Shown here: positions 13,874 to 18,858 of the stretch, one piece after another
Layout: each line of letters begins with the position of its first letter
Position numbering within the stretch: position 1 is the first letter of the stretch
Made by a program: the position numbers and the translations under genes
Assembly: GCA_051009035.1 (NCBI GenBank)
Contig: JBPCWY010000069.1
Coordinates: forward strand, 1 to 18,858
Source of the DNA: Persebacter sp051009035
GTDB lineage: Bacteria > Pseudomonadota > Gammaproteobacteria > Tethybacterales > Persebacteraceae
Reading direction: 5' to 3'
Length of the DNA stretch: 18,858 nucleotides
Notes under the pieces: model-generated
Told to the model about the DNA's origin: nothing
Database searches by the model: none
The model's input: the letters and a program-made list of their open reading frames with translations, nothing else

Positions 13874-16315
13874 ATGAATAAACCGGAATTGGCGAACAAG
13901 CCGGAGAACGAATACGGCGCGTCCCAAATCAAAGTCCTAAAAGGGCTGGAAGCCGTGCGCAAACGCCCCGGCATGTATATCGGCGACACGGGCGACGGCT
14001 CCGGCCTGCACCACATGGTTTTTGAAGTGGTGGACAATTCCGTGGATGAAGCCCTTGCCGGATATTGCGCCGAAATTCAAGTTACCGTGCATGCGGACAA
14101 TACCATCACCGTCGCGGACGACGGGCGCGGCATTCCGGTGGAAATGCATCCGACCGAAAAACGCCCGACCGCGGAAGTGGTGATGACCGAATTGCACGCC
14201 GGGGGCAAATTTGAAAACAACGCGTATAAAGTTTCGGGCGGGTTGCACGGCGTCGGGGTGTCCGTCGTTAACGCGCTGTCCGAAAAGCTTTCGCTGACCG
14301 TCTGGCGCGACGGCGGCGTGCATCAAATGACTTTTGCGCGCGGGCGCAAAACCACGCCGCTGGCGCGCACCGGCAAAACCGAACGGCGCGGGACGGAAGT
14401 TAATTTTTTACCCGATGCGGGCGTGTTCGGCGATATTGCGGTGCATTGGGAAATTTTAGCCCGCCGCCTGCGCGAGCTGGCGTTTCTCAATTCCAACTTG
14501 TCCATTACGCTTTCGGACGAGCGGGACGGGCGGCGGGAAGTTTTCCGGTTTGAAGGCGGCGTGCGCGCATATGTGGAATTTATGAATAAAAACCGCGCGC
14601 CGATTCACAAAAAAGTATTTTACTGCCGCGGCAAAAAAGACGATGTCGCGCTGGAGATGGCGATGCAGTGGAACGATTCTTACCATGAAAATGTGATTTG
14701 CTACACGAACAATATTCCGCAGCGGGACGGCGGCAGCCATTTAACCGGGCTGCGCTCGGCGATGACGCGGACATTAAAAACGCACATTGAAAACGCCGAA
14801 GCGGGGCGCAAAGGCAAAATTGAAATCGCCGGCAACGACATGCGCGAAGGGCTGACCTGCGTCTTGTCCATTAAAATTCCCGACCCGAAATTTTCCTCCC
14901 AAACCAAAGACAAACTCGTGTCTTCCGAAACGCGCCCGGCGGTGGAAGAAATACTCGCCGAACACATCGGCATATTTTTGCAGGAAAACCCCGCCGAAGC
15001 GCGGGCGATTTGCGGCAAAATCACGCAGGCGGCGCAGGCGCGCGAAGCGGCGCGCAAGGCGCGCGAAATGACGCGGCGCAAAAACGCGTTTGAAACGGCG
15101 GGGTTGCCCGGCAAGCTCGCCGACTGCCAGGAGCGCGACCCGGGAAAAAGCGAGATTTTTCTCGTAGAGGGCGATTCCGCCGGCGGCTCCGCCAAACAAG
15201 GGCGCGACCGCGGGATACAGGCGGTGCTGCCGTTGCGCGGCAAAATTCTAAATGTGGAAAAAGCGAACGCCGCAAAAATTTTATCCTCGCAGGAAATCAT
15301 GTCGCTTTGCACGGCGGTCGGCGGGTTGAACGCGGCGGGGGACGACATAGAGCTGGACAAAGTGCGCTACCGGCGGGTGATTATTATGACGGACGCGGAT
15401 GTGGACGGCGCGCATATCAGCACTTTGTTATTAACTTTTTTCTTCCGCCGCATGCGGACGCTGGTAGAATCCGGATGCGTGTATTTGGCGCAGCCGCCGC
15501 TGTATAAAGCGAAGAATAAAAAGGAGGAAAAGTTTTTGCTGGACGACGACGAAAAAAACGCGTATTTGTCCGAATTGGCGCTGCGCCGGGCGGAATTTAC
15601 ATGCGGCAAAAAATCCATGGATTCCGCGGCGCTGGCGCGCAACGCAAAACTTTGGTGGGAAGCCGAAAAAATTATCGCCGAACGGTCGCGCGCCGTGGAC
15701 GAAAAAATCCTCCGCGCGATGTTGTCGCTGGACGAAACGCTGAGTTTGGAAACTGAAAAAGACGCCGAAGAATCGCGCCGCCGCCTGCTCGCCGCCCTGC
15801 CGGAAGAGGCGCGCGAAAATATAACTTTGCGCGCGGTGTTTGACGATGCGCGCAACGAGCGGCTGTTGCAGGGCGAGCGCATGGAATACGGCAACGCGCG
15901 CCCGTTTCGCATTGACAACCATTTTTTAAACAGCCCCGGATACGACCGCCTGCTTGCCGTGGCACGCGAATTGGCGCCGGTGTTGCATGCGCCGGGGCGG
16001 GTCGCCGCGTTTTCGGAAAAAGGCGAAAAGCGCGCCGAAGAAGAAGTGCGCGGTTTGCCGGGGGCGGTGGAATGGCTTTTGGCGCGCGCCAAATCGGGGC
16101 TTTCCATCCAAAGATTTAAAGGGCTGGGCGAAATGAATCCCGCGCAGTTGTGGGATACAACAATGAACCCGCAAACGCGCCGCCTGTTGCAGGTGCGGGT
16201 GGAAGACGCGCAGGAAGCGGACGGAACTTTTTCCATGCTCATGGGCGATTTGGTGGAGCCGCGCAAAAAGTTTATCGGCGACAATGCCCGTTATGTCGCC
16301 AACTTGGATATTTAA
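13874..16315 (+). CDS. gyrB: DNA gyrase subunit B
   Basis: An 813-residue GyrB (E. coli 804), the ATPase and metal-binding subunit of gyrase, which puts negative supercoils into DNA together with GyrA. Visible: the GHKL ATPase with FEVVDNSVDEAL (Glu51 as general base, Asn55 for Mg), DDGRGIPVEMH and the lid segment GGLHGVGVSVVNALS; the transducer domain with NNIPQRDGGSHLTGLRSA; the TOPRIM domain with Glu432 in LVEGDSAGGSA, PLRGKILNVEKA and the metal-binding DADVDGAH (Asp507, Asp509, Asp511); and the C-terminal IQRFKGLGEMNPAQLW. Residues about 560-740 form the extra block typical of beta/gammaproteobacterial GyrB. DAxVDG and QRFKGLGEM also occur in ParE, but the length, the insertion and the dnaN context favour GyrB. 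There is no Shine-Dalgarno site; it is probably co-transcribed with dnaN. Confidence 0.96.
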   Translation: MNKPELANKPENEYGASQIKVLKGLEAVRKRPGMYIGDTGDGSGLHHMVFEVVDNSVDEALAGYCAEIQVTVHADNTITVADDGRGIPVEMHPTEKRPTAEVVMTELHAGGKFENNAYKVSGGLHGVGVSVVNALSEKLSLTVWRDGGVHQMTFARGRKTTPLARTGKTERRGTEVNFLPDAGVFGDIAVHWEILARRLRELAFLNSNLSITLSDERDGRREVFRFEGGVRAYVEFMNKNRAPIHKKVFYCRGKKDDVALEMAMQWNDSYHENVICYTNNIPQRDGGSHLTGLRSAMTRTLKTHIENAEAGRKGKIEIAGNDMREGLTCVLSIKIPDPKFSSQTKDKLVSSETRPAVEEILAEHIGIFLQENPAEARAICGKITQAAQAREAARKAREMTRRKNAFETAGLPGKLADCQERDPGKSEIFLVEGDSAGGSAKQGRDRGIQAVLPLRGKILNVEKANAAKILSSQEIMSLCTAVGGLNAAGDDIELDKVRYRRVIIMTDADVDGAHISTLLLTFFFRRMRTLVESGCVYLAQPPLYKAKNKKEEKFLLDDDEKNAYLSELALRRAEFTCGKKSMDSAALARNAKLWWEAEKIIAERSRAVDEKILRAMLSLDETLSLETEKDAEESRRRLLAALPEEARENITLRAVFDDARNERLLQGERMEYGNARPFRIDNHFLNSPGYDRLLAVARELAPVLHAPGRVAAFSEKGEKRAEEEVRGLPGAVEWLLARAKSGLSIQRFKGLGEMNPAQLWDTTMNPQTRRLLQVRVEDAQEADGTFSMLMGDLVEPRKKFIGDNARYVANLDI

Positions 16316-16324
16316 CCCCGCCGC

Positions 16325-18858
16325 ATGCCTTCTTCCGCGCCGGACAAAACGCTGGTTATCGCCGAAAAACCGTCGGTCGCCGGCGACATTGCGCGCGCAT
16401 TGGGGGGAATGAAAAGCCGTTCGGGCAAAAGGGGAATTGATTTTTACGAAGGCGAAAAATACATCGTCAGCTCCGCGGTCGGGCATCTTTTGGAAATTAC
16501 CGCGCCGGAGCAATTTGAAGTGAAAAGCGGAAAATGGAAATTGGACAACTTGCCGGTGTTGCCCGAGTATTTTGATTTGTCGCCGATTAAAACATCCGCC
16601 GACCGGTTGCGCGTCCTGGAAAAATTATACCGCCGCCCGGATATTAAGGATGTGATTAACGCCTGCGATGCGGGGCGCGAAGGCGAATTAATATTCAGCA
16701 ACCTAATCCGTTATTTTTCCGGCGGCAACCGGAGCGCGAAAACAAACCAAGCGGAAGGCGGAAAACCCGTGCGCCGTTTGTGGTTGAGCTCCATGACGCC
16801 CGCCGCGATTCGCGCCGGATTTGGAAAATTGCGCGAGGGCGATTCCATGCATCCGTTGCGGGAAGCGGCGGAATCGCGCGACCAAGCCGACTGGCTGGTG
16901 GGCGTGAACGCAACCCGCGCCATGACCGCGTTGCACTCGCCGGCGGGGAGTTTTATGCTGACCACCGTGGGGCGCGTGCAAACGCCGACGCTGGCGATTT
17001 TAGTAGACCGCGAACAGCAAATTACGGCGTTTATTCCGGCGGATTATTGGGAAGTGCGCGCGTCTTTCGCCGCCGAAGCGGGCGTTTATGAAGGGCTTTG
17101 GATTGACCCGAAACCGCAAAAAGGGGCGAAACCGGAGCGCATTTGGGAAGAAGCGCGCGCGTTAAAAATTACCAATGAATGCAAAAACAAAACCGGAAAG
17201 GCGGAAGAAAAAACAAAACCGTCCTCCGAGCTCCCGCCGCTGTTGTTTGATTTAACTTCGCTGCAGCGCGAAGCAAACACCCGTTTCGGGCTGCCGGCGC
17301 GCGCTACGCTGGGTGCTGCGCAGGCGCTTTACGAGCGCCATAAAGCAATCACATACCCGCGCACCGATTCCAAAGCCCTGCCCGAAGATTATCCCGCGGT
17401 CGTCTCCAAAACGCTCGCCGCGCTCGCCGAAAACAATTCCGAATTCGGAAAGTTTGCCGCCGAAGCGCTGCAAAAAAAGCTGGTGCAACCGGCGAATAAA
17501 CGGGTGTTTAACAACGCCAAAGTATCCGACCACTTCGCCATTGCGCCGACCGGGGAGCCGCTGAAACACTCCGCCAAAGATATTGAAAAGAAAATATACC
17601 GGCTGATTGTCATGCGTTTTATCGCCGCGTTTTTTCCGCCCGCAAAATACGAAACAACGGAACGGCGCACCGCGGTCGCCGGGCATGTTTTTTTGACCAA
17701 AGGGCGGATTTTAATCGCGCCGGGCTGGCGTGCGGTGGGCGGGCAAGCGCCGCAGGACGCGAAAATTGCGCCGCTAAAATCTTCCTACAAATCCCCCGCC
17801 CAGGCGGGCGAAGAAGTTTCCGTCCAACAAATCGCCGCCGAAAAAAAGCGGACCGCGCCGCCGCCGCGCTACAACGAAGCGACGTTGCTTTCGGCGATGG
17901 AGGGCGCGGGAAAATTTGTGGAAGACGAAGAGCTGCGCGAAGCCATGCGCGAGCGCGGGATGGGAACGCCGGCGACCCGCGCCGCGATTATAGAGCGGCT
18001 GGTGGCGGAGCGTTATGTAGCGCGGGACGGGCGCGAACTCAAACCGACCGGCAAGGCGCATGCGCTGTTGCGTTTGTTGCGGGCGTTGCGCGTGGAAGAT
18101 TTAACTTTGCCGATGATGACCGGCGAATGGGAATATAAACTGCGGCGCATTGAGCGCAACAAATTTAACGGGCGGGATTTTATGAAAGAGATTCACGCGC
18201 TAATCGGCAACATCGTTTCGGCGGCGAAAGCGTGCGGCGATGTGGAAGGCATCCCGGGCGATTACGCCGTGTTGCGGGCGAAATGCCCCGCGTGCGGCGG
18301 CGAAGTGCGCGAAAGCCACCGCCGTTTTTCATGCCAACAATGCGAATTTTTTATTTGGAAAGCGGTCGCCGGACGCGAGTTTTCCGTCCCCGAAGCGGAA
18401 GCGTTGTTAGGCGCGGGCAAGACGGAAGAGTTGTCCGGATTTCGCAGTAAAATGGGGCGCGAGTTTTCCGCCGAAACGGTTTTGCAAAAAGACGACAAAG
18501 GAATGTGGCGCGCGGCGTTTGATTTTGACAAAGCGCCGATGCCCGAAGACGAATTGCGCCAAAAAGAATCGGTCGGCGCGTGTCCGAAATGCAATGCGCC
18601 GGTGCGCGATGCGGGCAACATGTTTTTGTGCGAGCGCAAGCCGTCCGAAGCGTGCGATTTTTCGCTTTCGCGCCGCCTGTTGCGGCGCGAGATGCAAGCC
18701 GAAGAAATTAAAATGCTGTTGGAAAAAAGAAAAACCGCATTGCTGCAAGGGTTCGTTTCCAAAAGAACCGGCAGGCCTTTTTCGGCGCATTTAACTTTAA
18801 CCGAAGAAGGCAAACTTGGGTTTGAATTTGCCGCGCCGAAAGGCGCGAAAGCTGCGCC
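16325..18858 (+). CDS. topB: Type IA topoisomerase, topoisomerase III-like; 3' end outside window
   Basis: Open from ATG 16325 to the window edge (844 full codons), starting 9 bp after gyrB, with no Shine-Dalgarno site. Type IA enzymes cut one strand and pass the other through, relaxing negative supercoils or separating linked DNA. Visible: the TOPRIM domain with Glu14 in LVIAEKPSVA and the metal site DAGREGE (115-121); DWLVGVNATRAMT; TTVGRVQTPTLAILV; and the catalytic Tyr344 in AITYPRTDSKALP. AEKPS and TYPRTDS point to the TopB (III) rather than TopA (I) group. After the core come two four-Cys zinc-ribbon motifs, Cys654/657/670/673 and Cys753/756/769/777, so this is the long form, well beyond the 653 residues of E. 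coli TopB. MGTPATRAAIIERL lies at about 550. TopA is the main alternative. Confidence 0.92.
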   Translation, partial: MPSSAPDKTLVIAEKPSVAGDIARALGGMKSRSGKRGIDFYEGEKYIVSSAVGHLLEITAPEQFEVKSGKWKLDNLPVLPEYFDLSPIKTSADRLRVLEKLYRRPDIKDVINACDAGREGELIFSNLIRYFSGGNRSAKTNQAEGGKPVRRLWLSSMTPAAIRAGFGKLREGDSMHPLREAAESRDQADWLVGVNATRAMTALHSPAGSFMLTTVGRVQTPTLAILVDREQQITAFIPADYWEVRASFAAEAGVYEGLWIDPKPQKGAKPERIWEEARALKITNECKNKTGKAEEKTKPSSELPPLLFDLTSLQREANTRFGLPARATLGAAQALYERHKAITYPRTDSKALPEDYPAVVSKTLAALAENNSEFGKFAAEALQKKLVQPANKRVFNNAKVSDHFAIAPTGEPLKHSAKDIEKKIYRLIVMRFIAAFFPPAKYETTERRTAVAGHVFLTKGRILIAPGWRAVGGQAPQDAKIAPLKSSYKSPAQAGEEVSVQQIAAEKKRTAPPPRYNEATLLSAMEGAGKFVEDEELREAMRERGMGTPATRAAIIERLVAERYVARDGRELKPTGKAHALLRLLRALRVEDLTLPMMTGEWEYKLRRIERNKFNGRDFMKEIHALIGNIVSAAKACGDVEGIPGDYAVLRAKCPACGGEVRESHRRFSCQQCEFFIWKAVAGREFSVPEAEALLGAGKTEELSGFRSKMGREFSAETVLQKDDKGMWRAAFDFDKAPMPEDELRQKESVGACPKCNAPVRDAGNMFLCERKPSEACDFSLSRRLLRREMQAEEIKMLLEKRKTALLQGFVSKRTGRPFSAHLTLTEEGKLGFEFAAPKGAKAA

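Noticed and set aside
1..18858. An undescribed multi-gene defence or metabolic system
   Set aside because: Almost every gene belongs to a well-known housekeeping family; the LRR, SRPBCC and glycosyltransferase genes are separate single units without partner genes.

Overview
This 18.9 kb window looks like chromosomal housekeeping DNA from a proteobacterium, most likely of the gamma or beta group. The evidence is an Isc-type HscA chaperone, a long single-chain PurL with a fused glutaminase domain, and a GyrB that carries the extra block of about 170-180 residues seen in beta/gammaproteobacterial GyrB. I cannot name a genus. Overall G+C is moderate to high (by eye about 55%), but the third positions are split: Ala is mostly GCG/GCC, while Phe, Lys and Asn are mostly TTT, AAA and AAT. 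No tRNA, rRNA, CRISPR array, transposase or phage gene was seen.

Layout. 1-782: 3' part of hscA (+), ending in a hairpin shared with a convergent leucine-rich-repeat gene (833-1519, -). 1520-1716: a divergent promoter region containing a palindromic intergenic repeat. 1717-5733: purL (+). 5832-6905: a GT4-type glycosyltransferase (+), converging on mnmA (7108-8244, -), behind which lies an SRPBCC-domain gene (8298-8741, -). 8917-12490: fhs, a 5-formyl-THF cyclo-ligase gene and dnaA (+), tightly packed as an apparent operon. 12491-12714: the dnaA-dnaN spacer, with a strong promoter, an AT-rich palindrome and two degenerate DnaA-box-like sites. 12715-18858: dnaN, gyrB and a topoisomerase III-type gene (+, running off the end), again tightly packed and without recF.

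How the genes fit together. Fhs and the cyclo-ligase feed the folate one-carbon pool used in purine synthesis, the pathway PurL belongs to. DnaA, DnaN, GyrB and TopB form a replication and topology block. MnmA makes the 2-thiouridine of tRNA and HscA matures Fe-S proteins. The glycosyltransferase, SRPBCC and LRR genes are separate single units.

Three window-wide patterns deserve attention. First, five genes have a TATAAT-like -10 box placed so that transcription should begin on, or 2 nt before, the start codon (leaderless mRNAs), whereas fhs and dnaN have a leader with a Shine-Dalgarno sequence. Second, a line-by-line reading found the tetranucleotide GATC only once, where several dozen would be expected, and codon choice appears to avoid it. 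Third, dnaA sits 3 bp behind a folate gene with no promoter space of its own. No clearly novel multi-gene system is visible; these sequence-level patterns are the most unusual content.
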